Virus record (IMG/VR): IMGVR_UViG_3300037225_000466
Coordinates: 1-64,000 of that record
DNA: 64,000 bases
Source of the DNA: a virus
Reading direction: 5' to 3' (one strand)
In this document: positions 7,734 to 16,796 of the stretch, in pieces
Layout of the letters: each line of letters opens with the position of its first letter
How positions within the stretch are numbered: position 1 is the stretch's first letter
Program-made: the position numbers and the translations under genes
Notes under the pieces: generated by a model
Database searches by the model: none
What the model was told of the DNA's origin: nothing
Seen by the model: the letters and a program-made list of their open reading frames with translations, nothing else

Positions 7734-9830
7734 TTAAACATTAGAAATTATATTGTTACCTTGTAAATCAGCCATTTTTTGCTGCGTTTGTAATTGCGCC
7801 TGCTCCTCTGGAGTTCCCGCCGCATTCTGTGCATCCACCTGTGCTTGTGCGGCATCCTCGCCAGCTTTCTCCAATTCCCTTAACTTCCTGTCAAGTTCAC
7901 GCCTTTTAGTTTCAACTTCCTCTAAACCTGCATCAATGTTTTCCTGTTGCATTAATTGGTCTTTTATCCTTCTTTTGTAAAGGGAATCCTGTACGTCCTG
8001 CTGGAGTTTTTGTTCGTGATTTTGCTGTAATTTTTGCTTCTCATATTCCTGATAAAATTGCATCATCTTTAGCATTTCGTCCTTTTTGGACTGCGGAATC
8101 GAAGAATACGTTATTATCATCGGCATCCAGACTTCGTCAGGTAAATTGGGACAGGTTTGTTTTAATTTAATTAATTGCTCAAAGTTTCTTTCTCTCGAAG
8201 AATCGGACTTCGAGGCTTCATCTATTGTAATATCAACTTTAATTTCCCTTAAAGAGTCAAGCAGCTCGTCGTCGAGATTCACGTAACTTACATCTTCGTC
8301 ATTCCCTAAAACTCTCAAGATTTGCCCAGGGGTCATAATATTTTTAATGAACCAAACCACTCTTAACATGACATTCGCCTGCCATTTTCTTAGATTATCA
8401 TAAAGCGGGAGCCTCGATAAACCTCCTTGTGCCACCCTGACTTCTACCGCTTTGCCTGATTCTGCGGCGTTTTCTTGAAGCCCAAGTGCGTTTTTACCTC
8501 CAGAAAGTTCGCTCATAAACAATCTACTGAAAGTAATGCCTTCAAATAATGCTGGATTGATTGGTGTATTAGGAATCGGATTTATAGCTTGGTGGTTCAT
8601 AACTGGAATAACCGCCGCACCTTGAGAAAGGTCTTGCCTTAAAGTCTCTATATCGTAACCTTTTGCAAGAAGAGCCTGCATTACACTTATCGCACCTTTT
8701 GTCCCCGTTCCGATTTCCCATTCCCATTGGGAGAAAAACTCGTTCTCTAATTGCTGAGGGCTTATTAACCCGTCGCAGAAAGCCCATAATTTGCCGTCTA
8801 TGAAATTCGAGAAAAATACTACATAAGGAAAAGCATTTAAGGCAGTAGTGAAGTGCTCGACTACCTGGTCGCCAATTATCACTGTTTCCTGTATCGCATC
8901 GGTGGAAGTAGTAACTTTCATTACCATTTGACTGCCATCGGGATTGAAAATATTTGTACCATCAGAAGCATATTGGTCTACTTTGCCTTGATAAAAATCT
9001 TCGGCATCCTTAGAGTCCATAAAAGGATATTCTTTTCCTTCAATATCGTCAATTACTATGGTTTTATAGATTTTTATTCTTTCGTAATATTCTATTACGC
9101 TTACTTTTTGTCTACCTTTGTCCCAAAGATTTGTACTTTTTAGCCAGTTCTCACGGTTTAAAAACGAAAGATAGGCAATTCCGAAAGAAGCTGCATTTAT
9201 TTCCTGTAAATGGTCTGGAAAAATCTCGATAGCGTCCATTCTTGTCATTAAAAGGCATCTTGCCATCCACCTCGCATCGGTTAAATCCGACTTCTTTGCA
9301 TTCGTATCCCAAACTATTTGCTCTGGCGGAATTCTCTCGATTTTAGGATAACCGTGGACTATATCACTGGTATCCCACTTCACAGTAGCTACTCCATATC
9401 CTAAAAGTCCGTCTGTGAAAACCTCGCTCTTAGTAAATTCAAAATTATTAACCTGCTCAACCCATTTGATAATAAATGTAAGAAGTTCTGCGGCAGCTTC
9501 ATCCCCTTTTTCCCGTGCCTGACATTTTGCGTCAAGTCGAGTTTGGGTTTCCGTCCCTCTTAAATGGTCTATTTTACTCTGGACATCATTGAAAACCCTC
9601 GCTTTACGATTTTCAAGAGTGTGTTTGTTTATTTCGTCTGGAGTCCATTGGTCATTGGAATAGAAATTGAGATTTTGTTTTTGGGCTATATATTGTGCCT
9701 CGAAATAAGGATTCACAGTTTTTAAGTCCGACTGTATGCGGGCGTAAATATCGAATTTGTTCTCCTGTCCTTTGACGTACTCAAAAGCTGGAGACTCAAT
9801 TACCATCACATCTTCTATTACTTCACTCAT
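7734..9830 (-). CDS. portal protein
   Basis: A 698-residue protein resembling the P22-type portal family. It has the N-terminal signature region RGTETQTRLDAKCQAREKGD, then FTDGLLGYGVATVKWD, then a long mixed core. The C-terminal 130 residues are rich in Gln, Glu and Lys and should form a coiled-coil barrel or crown. The portal ring is the site of DNA entry and exit at one capsid vertex. The gene overlaps the terminase gene by four bases (ATGA) and precedes the scaffold gene, the standard order. Confidence 0.88.
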   Translation of the reverse strand: MSEVIEDVMVIESPAFEYVKGQENKFDIYARIQSDLKTVNPYFEAQYIAQKQNLNFYSNDQWTPDEINKHTLENRKARVFNDVQSKIDHLRGTETQTRLDAKCQAREKGDEAAAELLTFIIKWVEQVNNFEFTKSEVFTDGLLGYGVATVKWDTSDIVHGYPKIERIPPEQIVWDTNAKKSDLTDARWMARCLLMTRMDAIEIFPDHLQEINAASFGIAYLSFLNRENWLKSTNLWDKGRQKVSVIEYYERIKIYKTIVIDDIEGKEYPFMDSKDAEDFYQGKVDQYASDGTNIFNPDGSQMVMKVTTSTDAIQETVIIGDQVVEHFTTALNAFPYVVFFSNFIDGKLWAFCDGLISPQQLENEFFSQWEWEIGTGTKGAISVMQALLAKGYDIETLRQDLSQGAAVIPVMNHQAINPIPNTPINPALFEGITFSRLFMSELSGGKNALGLQENAAESGKAVEVRVAQGGLSRLPLYDNLRKWQANVMLRVVWFIKNIMTPGQILRVLGNDEDVSYVNLDDELLDSLREIKVDITIDEASKSDSSRERNFEQLIKLKQTCPNLPDEVWMPMIITYSSIPQSKKDEMLKMMQFYQEYEKQKLQQNHEQKLQQDVQDSLYKRRIKDQLMQQENIDAGLEEVETKRRELDRKLRELEKAGEDAAQAQVDAQNAAGTPEEQAQLQTQQKMADLQGNNIISNV

Positions 9831-11308
9831 GCGACCGCCCTAAATCTATCCATTTTCCGTTGTCTTTCTTTTTCTTCGTCTTCGACTATATGTTCGACTT
9901 CGATTTCAACCGTTCCGCCGTCAAGTTGATAAATCGGTTCGTCGTCTGGTTCGGTTATAGGATAATTAAACCCATTAACTATCAAATACCTCAAGGCATC
10001 CCCAAAGTCATCGTATTTTTGTCTCGTATCCATGTCTTCCATGTTCTTCAAACTATTCTCATTATATTTGAGAGTAGGAAGCGTCTCAATTAAAGCGGCA
10101 CAACTATCCATGATTCTTAATTTCGGCGGTCTCCTTGTAGTCCAGTGAAGCCACTGTTTTAATACTCTCCACCCGTTTATTCTTTTATTCTGTGCCTGCA
10201 TAAGAGGAAGTCCGTAATTCAGAAATAATGACGCTGGAGTTTCGGTGGAATAGTCCTCTTTTGACTGTAAGTACCACATCGAAGGGTCAGCCCATCTCAT
10301 AGAAACAGTCTCTCCTTTTTCGTAATACTCGACTTGCTTCATGTAAACATTCAAGGTAGCGGAGGCGTAGTATTCTCTGTAAACGTAAATAGTATTATCC
10401 TTCGGGTCTTGTGCCCCCCACAAAACGACGCAGGGATGCTCGTCCGTATATCCCATATCCATTCCACTTTGTCTTACCCAGTGCTCGGGAATCTCAAAAG
10501 TCGGGACTACGTGCACATCGATATTGAACTCATCGAAGAATTGCCCCTGAAATGTATCCCAGTTACCGTCAAGCCAAGCCGCCCTTAATTTATCTGGGAG
10601 ACCTTCAAGCCAAGAAATGTAACTGTCGTCTATATCAGGGTTGTCTTCAACTTTTGCAGGAATAAATATATATTTTTCTTTTTGCAGAATCTCTTGCTTA
10701 CGCCACTTGTTGATATCGGGTCTTACGAAATGTGACTTGAAGTATAAATCGGAGATCCCACCAGGGTTCCCCGTGGTAATCAAGGTCGGCGTGAATCCAC
10801 GATGTACCTTTGTCGCTCTTAATGAACCCGATAATAAGTCTATTATTTTTGGTGAATATTGATTGGCTTCGTCGATTATCATTAACTGGTATTCCTGACC
10901 TTGTATTTTCTCGGCGTCTTTGGCATTTTCGCACTCTTGAAAACTTATGGTCGCTCCATTCTCAAAATAAGCCATCCCGTCTTTTTCTCGATAATTGTAA
11001 CCAAATATTTCGTCTGGATAAAAATGTTGGAGAGGATTGATGAATCTTTTCAGAAGTTCTTTGTGCGTCTTCCTTACGACTACTATTTCAATATTAGGAA
11101 TTTGTAAGGCAACGGAAACAGAAGCGTCAAGGCAAAATCTGGACTTGCCTCCGCCACGGGCTCCGCCGTAATAAATGTAATAACCAAAAGGAATTTCCCG
11201 ACCTCTTTTTGCATTGAAATAACTGCCCGCTTTTTTCCCCACGTACTTATAAGCCTCTTTTTGGCGAGGGTGCATATTCATATAGTCCGACAATACGAGG
11301 TCACTCAT
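9827..11308 (-). CDS. terL: terminase large subunit
   Basis: A 493-residue DNA-packaging motor. The ATPase Walker A motif is GGARGGGKS near residue 50. Walker B is LMIIDEA near residue 143, with the acidic pair DE. The C-terminal nuclease domain starts around GMDMGYTDEHP near residue 284, supplying a first catalytic Asp. It cuts concatemeric DNA and drives it through the portal. It lies directly between a putative small subunit gene and the portal gene, overlapping both. Confidence 0.93.
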   Translation of the reverse strand: MSDLVLSDYMNMHPRQKEAYKYVGKKAGSYFNAKRGREIPFGYYIYYGGARGGGKSRFCLDASVSVALQIPNIEIVVVRKTHKELLKRFINPLQHFYPDEIFGYNYREKDGMAYFENGATISFQECENAKDAEKIQGQEYQLMIIDEANQYSPKIIDLLSGSLRATKVHRGFTPTLITTGNPGGISDLYFKSHFVRPDINKWRKQEILQKEKYIFIPAKVEDNPDIDDSYISWLEGLPDKLRAAWLDGNWDTFQGQFFDEFNIDVHVVPTFEIPEHWVRQSGMDMGYTDEHPCVVLWGAQDPKDNTIYVYREYYASATLNVYMKQVEYYEKGETVSMRWADPSMWYLQSKEDYSTETPASLFLNYGLPLMQAQNKRINGWRVLKQWLHWTTRRPPKLRIMDSCAALIETLPTLKYNENSLKNMEDMDTRQKYDDFGDALRYLIVNGFNYPITEPDDEPIYQLDGGTVEIEVEHIVEDEEKERQRKMDRFRAVA

Positions 11309-11684
11309 CGGAATCCTCCTGTATTATCCTCATTTCGTCGGATATTACAACTTCCCTTTTCTTTCCTTTTTCGGCGTTTTGTTTTCTCGTATCGAGATAC
11401 GATGCAAATTTAACAGCCGTATTCATTGCCTGTATTTTCTCTTTCGCTGGAACTTTATCGACTTCGGTTTGTATGTCTTCGGTGATGTAAAGTGTGGTTT
11501 TTTCTTCATTGGTGATGATTTTAGCGAGTTGTTTAAGTCCTTCGTGCATAAGAATATCGCTGGCTTCCTCAAACATTTCTACGGTGGGTCTTGAAAATCC
11601 GATTATGGAAGAGTCGTCCTCCCTCTGGGTTAATTCCTTCGGTTCTGAAAGTTTGCCATTTTCATCCACATCTAAATCCATCAA
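11301..11684 (-). CDS. putative terminase small subunit
   Basis: A 127-residue charged, largely helical protein starting MMDLDVDENGKLSEPKEL, with a Lys/Arg cluster near the C-terminus. No clear helix-turn-helix was read. It is the first gene after the promoter at 11724-11755 and overlaps the large terminase gene by eight bases. That is the usual place of the small terminase subunit, which recognises the packaging site. The assignment is mostly positional. A start at the second Met (11681) is possible. Confidence 0.55.
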   Translation of the reverse strand: MMDLDVDENGKLSEPKELTQREDDSSIIGFSRPTVEMFEEASDILMHEGLKQLAKIITNEEKTTLYITEDIQTEVDKVPAKEKIQAMNTAVKFASYLDTRKQNAEKGKKREVVISDEMRIIQEDSDE

Positions 11685-11723
11685 ATCATCACTAATGATT
11701 CTACAAATTACCCAAAACTATTT

Positions 11724-11755
11724 CAAATCTAAGAAATATTTAGATAAAAAGCAAG
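11724..11755 (-). promoter_or_regulatory. Bacteroidota-type promoter for packaging/structural operon
   Basis: On the minus strand this reads CTTG, 20 bases, TAGATTTG, a perfect match to the TAnnTTTG -7 element and the (C/T)TTG -33 element. Transcription should begin near 11716, about 30 bases before the putative terminase small subunit gene. A leftward terminator lies just upstream at 11796-11825, so this promoter separates packaging and structural transcription from the replication-side operon. Confidence 0.75.
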
Positions 11756-11795
11756 GATTTTTTTGTCCGATTTAACGTACTTTATAAACTAAAAA

Positions 11796-11825
11796 AGGTA
11801 ACCCCTTTATTTAAAAGAGTTACCT
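11796..11825 (-). terminator. intrinsic terminator of the left replication-side operon
   Basis: On the minus strand AGGTAAC and GTTACCT form a seven-pair stem; the inner CTTT/AAAG segments can extend it. It is followed at once by TTTTTT. It lies 23 bases past the stop of 11848-12036 and before the promoter at 11724-11755. The stem is symmetric and could also act rightward, though no rightward gene approaches it. Confidence 0.8.
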
Positions 11826-11847
11826 ATATAAAAAATTTTGGAATAAA

Positions 11848-12036
11848 TTAGTTAGGAGTTATTATATCAGACTTCGGTCGATTTTGTTGCTCCAAACCCC
11901 TTAATGAATATTCAAGTTTTATTTGTTCCAAAAGTCCGACGATAATCGTATTGTCCCCGAAAGGATTTTTGATTATTTCAAATCCTGTTTTTGTTAAAAC
12001 TATTGCACAGATGATATTTTGCTCGTTAAGTTCCAT
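11848..12036 (-). CDS. small hypothetical protein
   Basis: A 62-residue protein (MELNEQNIICAIVLTKTGFE start) with a beta-alpha feel and no recognised motif. It is the last gene before the terminator at 11796-11825. The ribosome site AAGGAGAAA precedes the ATG. The composition is ordinary for a small soluble phage protein; the function is unknown. Confidence 0.6.
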   Translation of the reverse strand: MELNEQNIICAIVLTKTGFEIIKNPFGDNTIIVGLLEQIKLEYSLRGLEQQNRPKSDIITPN

Positions 12037-12044
12037 TTTTCTCC

Positions 12045-12482
12045 TTATAGTTTGTCTAATTGTGAGTCAATGGTTTTTAGTATCTTTTTGTACTTTTTAA
12101 CAGTGAGCTTTTTGCCCATGAACTTGCCTCTCGCTAAAAGTTTTATATTCAATATTGCTACAGTTTTTAATAGAGATTGTCTTGTTTCCTCTGTGTTCGC
12201 AATTTTGTCTGGATCTATATAAGCCCCAGTGCCCGTTGGCTTTGGCGGCAAATTACCAGAAGCCCTTTGTTTGTTTTCGTCCTCCTTCATGCCTGACATA
12301 AAAGTCGCATCTGAAAACACCGAGAAATCTATAACTTTGAATTTCTCGCCTACTTCTTCTTTAAGCCCTGCAACTATTTTGTCGTAAATCTCTTGGATAG
12401 TGTCGCCTTCTGCGGTTCTCATAAGACTTAAAATCACATCGTTTGGTGATGTTATGTACCGCATATTGAATGATAATTTCAT
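12045..12482 (-). CDS. hypothetical protein
   Basis: A 145-residue protein starting MKLSFNMRYITSPNDVIL. The open frame extends upstream to 12560. The ATG at 12482 is preferred because AAGGAG lies six bases before it and it overlaps the upstream stop as ATGA. The sequence looks like a two-part alpha/beta protein with a Lys-rich C-terminal helix (GKKLTVKKYKKILKTIDSQL). No family is recognised. Confidence 0.65.
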   Translation of the reverse strand: MKLSFNMRYITSPNDVILSLMRTAEGDTIQEIYDKIVAGLKEEVGEKFKVIDFSVFSDATFMSGMKEDENKQRASGNLPPKPTGTGAYIDPDKIANTEETRQSLLKTVAILNIKLLARGKFMGKKLTVKKYKKILKTIDSQLDKL

Positions 12483-13117
12483 AATTTCTCCTTTTCTTCC
12501 TCGAGCAACTTGTCGATCACTTCGATTTTGAACTCGTTTTTGTTTTTCTGCAATAACCAAGACATAAAAATTTGCTGACCATCTGCGGTTAAAATATCGC
12601 AGTCGTTAGTAATCCCCAGTTTTCTGAAACTTTTTTCAGGCTCGCTGGTAAATAAATTCGAGAAATTTTTGAGTAAATTCATAATAAACCCTTTCTTTTG
12701 TTTCATAAATCGTTTTAAACTATGTTGCTTGTCTAATAAAATCCCAAATATTTCACTTATAATTACTACTTTTCCATTTAGATTGAAAGCCACAGAATAC
12801 TTCTCGGCAACCCCATTGATTATGTGTACCATGCTCCTCCCAGTCACCTTGCCTCTTGTCTTTTCTGGGACAAAAATATTATTCATACCGTCGTTTTTCA
12901 TTAATAAACTATTTGCGAGGACTATTTCATCGAGTTCAAACTTGTATTCTGGAAAATTAAAAGTCTCTTCCATCGGTTCTAATCCTAAATACCTTCGCTC
13001 AAAATCCCTGTCATACGCATCTCTCGCTTCTTCATACGTAAAGATTGCCCCTATATGTTTTGACCTATATCCTGAACCACCACTCCCCAATGAAAAACCT
13101 GTCCCTAAACTTGGCAT
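12479..13117 (-). CDS. hypothetical protein with Gly/Ser-rich start
   Basis: A 212-residue protein with a Gly/Ser-rich N-terminus (MPSLGTGFSLGSGGSGYRS), then a globular region beginning HIGAIFTYEEARDAYDRDFE and a Lys/Glu-rich C-terminal helix. The stop overlaps the next gene (ATGA). The neighbours are a transglycosylase-like protein upstream and an unknown protein downstream. No function is recognised. Confidence 0.65.
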   Translation of the reverse strand: MPSLGTGFSLGSGGSGYRSKHIGAIFTYEEARDAYDRDFERRYLGLEPMEETFNFPEYKFELDEIVLANSLLMKNDGMNNIFVPEKTRGKVTGRSMVHIINGVAEKYSVAFNLNGKVVIISEIFGILLDKQHSLKRFMKQKKGFIMNLLKNFSNLFTSEPEKSFRKLGITNDCDILTADGQQIFMSWLLQKNKNEFKIEVIDKLLEEEKEKL

Positions 13118-13125
13118 ATCTCCTC

Positions 13126-13692
13126 CTATATTTTCACATTTAAAAAACTTCCTGCTCCGCAGTTTGCGGAAATCAGGCTGGAATATGCTCGACTCTGGTC
13201 GATTTTCTGCATTTTTTGTGCGAGACTTAATACGTTTTGGGCATATTTATTGCCGTGAAAATCCACTCTCGCCAAATACCAGCGTGTCTCTTTGTAGATA
13301 TTCTGGAATTTTGGCGGTTTCTCTTTATGCCCGTATTGGCGTTTTACCATGTTCCGCAAATATCCTATCCCACCTGAATAAGCGGTGAGAATTGCGAGTT
13401 GACTGCCTCTGTATTCACGATTAAACCTTGCTAAATAGTTCTTCACTCCGCAACGCAAACTTGCCCGTGTCTCTTTCGGACCCCCTTTGACCTGCATTGT
13501 ATTTGCTCCCCAGTTACATTCCCAACTCGCTACTGCATAGACTAAATATATCTTGACAGGATAAGTCTTGACAAGACTCTCAACATAATCCCCGTACTTT
13601 GCCCGTGCTTTGAAATAACGAGACCAGTTGATGTCACGGGCGGATAGACTTGTCGTAAACAAAAGAAATATTATTAATAATTTTTTAATCAT
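13126..13692 (-). CDS. secreted lytic-transglycosylase-like protein
   Basis: A 188-residue protein with a signal peptide (MIKKLLIIFLLFTTSLSA) and an SLT-like domain. AVASWECNWGAN carries the likely catalytic Glu at position 58, followed by AYSGGIGYLRNM and ETRWYLARV, which match the later motifs of soluble transglycosylases. Such enzymes cleave the glycan strand of peptidoglycan. Encoded away from the lysis group at 62-63 kb, it might aid local wall opening or late lysis. The C-terminus contains a single Cys after a Ser-rich tail. Confidence 0.8.
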   Translation of the reverse strand: MIKKLLIIFLLFTTSLSARDINWSRYFKARAKYGDYVESLVKTYPVKIYLVYAVASWECNWGANTMQVKGGPKETRASLRCGVKNYLARFNREYRGSQLAILTAYSGGIGYLRNMVKRQYGHKEKPPKFQNIYKETRWYLARVDFHGNKYAQNVLSLAQKMQKIDQSRAYSSLISANCGAGSFLNVKI

Positions 13693-13952
13693 TTTTCACC
13701 TCTTTTTAATGGAAAAATTTCAAGCGATTCTTTATCGCCATCTGTGAATGGGTGTGGCAAATTCCTCGCTAATAACGATGGGAGATTGTCGAGATACTCC
13801 AATTCATCCCCGTCCCACCAAGCATTTTTCTCACCTGTCGGATTCCCGCCACCAAAATAGTCAATACTGAGATGTTTTTGAGTCCCCTCAATTACAAATG
13901 CTATTGCTCCTTCGGGCGTTCGGACAAAATCCAAAGGCTGTATTTTACTCAT
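13689..13952 (-). CDS. small hypothetical protein
   Basis: An 87-residue protein starting MSKIQPLDFVRTPEGAIAFV. I chose this ATG over one at 13976 because GAGAGGAAG precedes it inside the upstream gene. The first 40 residues resemble a small beta barrel (VRTPEGAIAFVIEGTQKHLSID), the rest is Pro/Asp-rich. It overlaps the transglycosylase gene by four bases (ATGA). The function is unknown. Confidence 0.6.
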   Translation of the reverse strand: MSKIQPLDFVRTPEGAIAFVIEGTQKHLSIDYFGGGNPTGEKNAWWDGDELEYLDNLPSLLARNLPHPFTDGDKESLEIFPLKRGEK

Positions 13953-14226
13953 CTTCCTCTCCATACATTTTTTCAAAATCTTCTGGCTTGAATATACTGA
14001 TGAAATAGTAGTCTCTGCCCATATCTCTTGGGTCTTTTACCACATAGTTGTCTTTGCGTAATGCGAAAGCCTGCCAAGGTGTCGCAATATACATATACTT
14101 TCCTTTTGAATCTTCTTTTTCCTCGTATTCAGTCAATGCCATAAATTCGGAAATATCCTTAATGTTTCCTCCAGTGAATTGAACCGCCTCAATTTCATAG
14201 GGCTTCGCCTTGTATTTTTTAATCAT
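13945..14226 (-). CDS. conserved small phage protein (KYKAKPYEIEAVQF family)
   Basis: A 93-residue protein starting MIKKYKAKPYEIEAVQFTG, with a C-terminus ending FKPEDFEKMYGEEDE. This pattern (a YKxKP-x-EIEAVQF start and a 'KPxxFEKxY' end) is common in tailed phages of many hosts and remains uncharacterised. I chose the ATG at 14226 because GGAGAG precedes it. It overlaps both neighbours by eight bases. Confidence 0.7.
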   Translation of the reverse strand: MIKKYKAKPYEIEAVQFTGGNIKDISEFMALTEYEEKEDSKGKYMYIATPWQAFALRKDNYVVKDPRDMGRDYYFISIFKPEDFEKMYGEEDE

Positions 14227-14407
14227 TGTCTTTCTCTCCAATTACTTCAACAACACCAAGTCCGTCGCAGAAATCGCATTTCTGTAATGTTTCGACAATT
14301 ACATTCGGTTCCATCTGTGAAGGGATATAGGCTTTCACATATTTCTCTCCCCTACATTTCGGACATTGCACGAATCTTTCGAGTTCCTCTTTACGGTAGG
14401 ATTTCAT
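14219..14407 (-). CDS. small zinc-ribbon protein, DnaJ-like CxxCxG pairs
   Basis: A 62-residue protein with two Cys pairs, CPKCRGEKY at residues 15-23 and CDFCDGLG near 44-51. The pairs are of the CxxCxG type used by the zinc domain of DnaJ. It should bind one zinc ion. There is no J domain. Another gene of this style lies at 18547-18747. A role in protein or nucleic-acid binding is possible but not shown. Confidence 0.7.
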   Translation of the reverse strand: MKSYRKEELERFVQCPKCRGEKYVKAYIPSQMEPNVIVETLQKCDFCDGLGVVEVIGEKDND

Positions 14408-14694
14408 TCTTCCTCCAAAAATTTATGATACAATTTTTTCATTCCATTCACAGCAGCTCCGACATTGTCGTCTTCATGCCGCAATTCGTTAATCTCTCGG
14501 ATAATATTCCGAACTCGGATTTCACTACGATTAAAGTAATCTCCAATCCACTTCTGAGGCATCCCAGCCTCCATGTGTAAAACGTAAAATAAGATTTTGC
14601 AGGCTAATCCGTTTTCCTTCGTTCGGCGTTTCTTGGAATTTATGTCAATCTTATTTTCAAGAATGACTTGTTTGATAAATTTTTCAATAGCCAT
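14404..14694 (-). CDS. putative helix-turn-helix protein, DnaA domain IV-like
   Basis: A 96-residue basic helical protein. The segment MEAGMPQKWIGDYFNRSEIR followed by RNIIREINELR looks like a helix-turn-helix of the DnaA C-terminal type, in which a WIG-x-x-F motif precedes the recognition helix. The N-terminal helix is Lys-rich. It lies in the replication-side operon, two genes downstream of the primase-helicase, so origin or operator DNA binding is plausible. The similarity was judged by eye and is weak. Confidence 0.5.
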   Translation of the reverse strand: MAIEKFIKQVILENKIDINSKKRRTKENGLACKILFYVLHMEAGMPQKWIGDYFNRSEIRVRNIIREINELRHEDDNVGAAVNGMKKLYHKFLEEE

Positions 14695-14739
14695 TTTTGC
14701 CCTCTTTTAAGCCCGTAGTTAAACTTTTGAATTTACCCG

Positions 14740-14982
14740 TCACTTTGTATGAGTCGGGTCGTTATTTCTTTCCTGACGTTCCGCCTGTGCCTCTGGCGGG
14801 GTATTTTCTTCTGGGAAGTAAAGTTGCTTATAATATTCTTTGGCTTTTCCCCGCCAATAACTGGCTTCGTTTCGCATAGCGTCCAACATATCCGCTGTCG
14901 CACTCAACATTTTTTCTAAGCACCCATTGGTTTGCTCGCTCTGGCTTAGTTCTTCTTCTAAAAATTTGTCTTGCTTTGCCAT
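14740..14982 (-). CDS. small coiled-coil-like hypothetical protein
   Basis: An 80-residue acidic and Gln-rich protein starting MAKQDKFLEEELSQSEQT. Residues 1-55 look like one long helix; the C-terminus is Pro/Glu/Arg-rich and probably disordered. AGGAGGAAAT precedes the ATG. It directly follows the primase-helicase gene. The function is unknown. Confidence 0.6.
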   Translation of the reverse strand: MAKQDKFLEEELSQSEQTNGCLEKMLSATADMLDAMRNEASYWRGKAKEYYKQLYFPEENTPPEAQAERQERNNDPTHTK

Positions 14983-14993
14983 ATTTCCTCCTG

Positions 14994-16796
14994 TTAGAAC
15001 GGGGGTTTATCGTCATCATCCTCTTGGTTATACCAAAATTCCTGTTCCCGACTTAGCCCTAAATAGTTTTTATCTAAAAATGAACCTTCGTATCTTGTGA
15101 CTCCTTGTTCGTAAAATCTCTGAGACTTAACATCAAAATCAAATTTGACAGTCCCTGTCTCGCCCATGTAATTGTGCTTGACTTTATTGATAAACACTGC
15201 GGAATACTTGGTTTGGTTTAACTCTCTGTCAAATTCTCGCCAAATAGTCATGCCTATTTCCGCCTTATTATAGAACTGTGCCGACCCTGAGCAGTCGTAA
15301 AGTGTAGGTATCTCGTACTGAGAAGAGCTTGCCTTCCGCCTCATTTTCGCTGGGTGAACCACAAGGAATAAATGTAGCCCATGCTCACGCTCAAAATAAA
15401 TTAGTTTATTCAAGGTCTTTTTCGTGTATTCGGTTTCTGTGTCTTGCCCGTAGTTGTGTTCTAAACAATTCCAAGGATCAATCACCAAACTCTTAATTCC
15501 CTCTTTTAAAGTTAAATAAGCCGCCGCATCGAGAATATTTTGGACTGTATAATTCTCATTTTCAGGCAAAATCCAGAAAAAGTGTTTGTTTATAAACTCC
15601 ATAGCCTCGTCTTTTTCTTCGCAACTCATTCGGTTATTATAGAACGGAGTAAGGTTTTTCCCGATTAAAATTCTACAAAGCCTCTCTAAATGAATTTCAA
15701 TTTTAGCGTTCTCAGGTGAGAAGACACCAAACTTCCAACCATTCATAACCGCCAAAAAAACCATTAAGTTATCCATGAAATTGCTTTTGCCGTGACTTGG
15801 CACGCCAACAATTACCGTGAAACAACTATCAAAAAATTTTAGCTTTTTGTTAAAATTATTCCACCCCACCACTGCTCCGCTCGGATACCCGTTCTCATAG
15901 ATATTCATTAGTTCGTCACTGCGTTCGTGTGCGTAGTGTATGCCCTCAACTGGGTACATTTCCGCCCTGTCCACACAATTCTGTAATTCTTCTTTGCCGA
16001 ATTTTACCAAAACTTCATTTGCGTCCTTACAACCGTCAGGGAATCTGACAATCCAACATCTACGTTTTCCTAATCTTCTTGCAAGTTCTTCCCGAAGTTT
16101 AATTCCAGGATTATCCGTATCGGTCGCCAAATAGATTTTTTGCATATCGACAAAATACTCGGCACAGTTATCGAGATAAGATAATTTTGAAATAAGATTT
16201 TTTGCGTTTGGATTAATTGCTCCATCTGGAACGCTAATTGCATTTTCAAATCCAGCAACCTCGAAAGAAAGGCTATCGATTTCACCTTCGCAAATCAGAC
16301 ACTCGCTTTCATTTTCGATATCGTTCAATTTGTAAAATATCTTCGCCGCATCTTTTACTTGAGAGAAATGTTTATCTTTATCCCGATATTTGATATTAAT
16401 CAAATCTTCACCGACAAAATAATTAAAACAAATACATTCCGCTTCTTTTCCAATCTCAGCAATATAAACTTTATCCTTCGTAATTCGATTCCGCTCGATT
16501 ACAGATTTGGTGATCCCCCGTTTCTCGAACCATTCAAAAGTTTTGTCCGTAGGTGGGACTAATTCTTTTTTTATTGGCACAAAAACTGGTCTCTCTACTT
16601 TTCTTTTTTCGTGGAGCGAACCTGTCCACCCACAATTACTTGAAAAGCACTGCCAAGTCTGGAGCTGAGTATTAACCGCTAAATCCTTAGAGGTTACACG
16701 TCCACCTTTACGCCTCAAGCACTTAGGGCAATAAGTCCTTTGCTCTTCGTCGCCAGTAAGTCGAATTCCCTCTATCCCAAAGTCTTCATAAGTCAT
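14994..16796 (-). CDS. primase-helicase, T7 gp4-like
   Basis: A 600-residue replicative protein. The N-terminal zinc-binding domain has Cys at 23, 26, 50 and 55. A Toprim region includes LICEGEIDSLS near residue 165 and an acidic LATDTDNPG downstream. The C-terminal RecA/DnaB-type helicase has Walker A GVPSHGKSN near residues 330-338 and the hydrophobic-acidic SLVIDPWN strand later. It should unwind DNA as a hexameric ring and make primers. It is about the usual length for the family. Its neighbours upstream are a replisome-organiser-like gene and a small unknown gene. Confidence 0.9.
   Translation of the reverse strand: MTYEDFGIEGIRLTGDEEQRTYCPKCLRRKGGRVTSKDLAVNTQLQTWQCFSSNCGWTGSLHEKRKVERPVFVPIKKELVPPTDKTFEWFEKRGITKSVIERNRITKDKVYIAEIGKEAECICFNYFVGEDLINIKYRDKDKHFSQVKDAAKIFYKLNDIENESECLICEGEIDSLSFEVAGFENAISVPDGAINPNAKNLISKLSYLDNCAEYFVDMQKIYLATDTDNPGIKLREELARRLGKRRCWIVRFPDGCKDANEVLVKFGKEELQNCVDRAEMYPVEGIHYAHERSDELMNIYENGYPSGAVVGWNNFNKKLKFFDSCFTVIVGVPSHGKSNFMDNLMVFLAVMNGWKFGVFSPENAKIEIHLERLCRILIGKNLTPFYNNRMSCEEKDEAMEFINKHFFWILPENENYTVQNILDAAAYLTLKEGIKSLVIDPWNCLEHNYGQDTETEYTKKTLNKLIYFEREHGLHLFLVVHPAKMRRKASSSQYEIPTLYDCSGSAQFYNKAEIGMTIWREFDRELNQTKYSAVFINKVKHNYMGETGTVKFDFDVKSQRFYEQGVTRYEGSFLDKNYLGLSREQEFWYNQEDDDDKPPF

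Noticed and set aside
12669-13388. 239-residue plus-strand frame
   Set aside because: It covers the transglycosylase-like gene and its neighbour on the minus strand, whose motifs and signal peptide show those to be the real genes.
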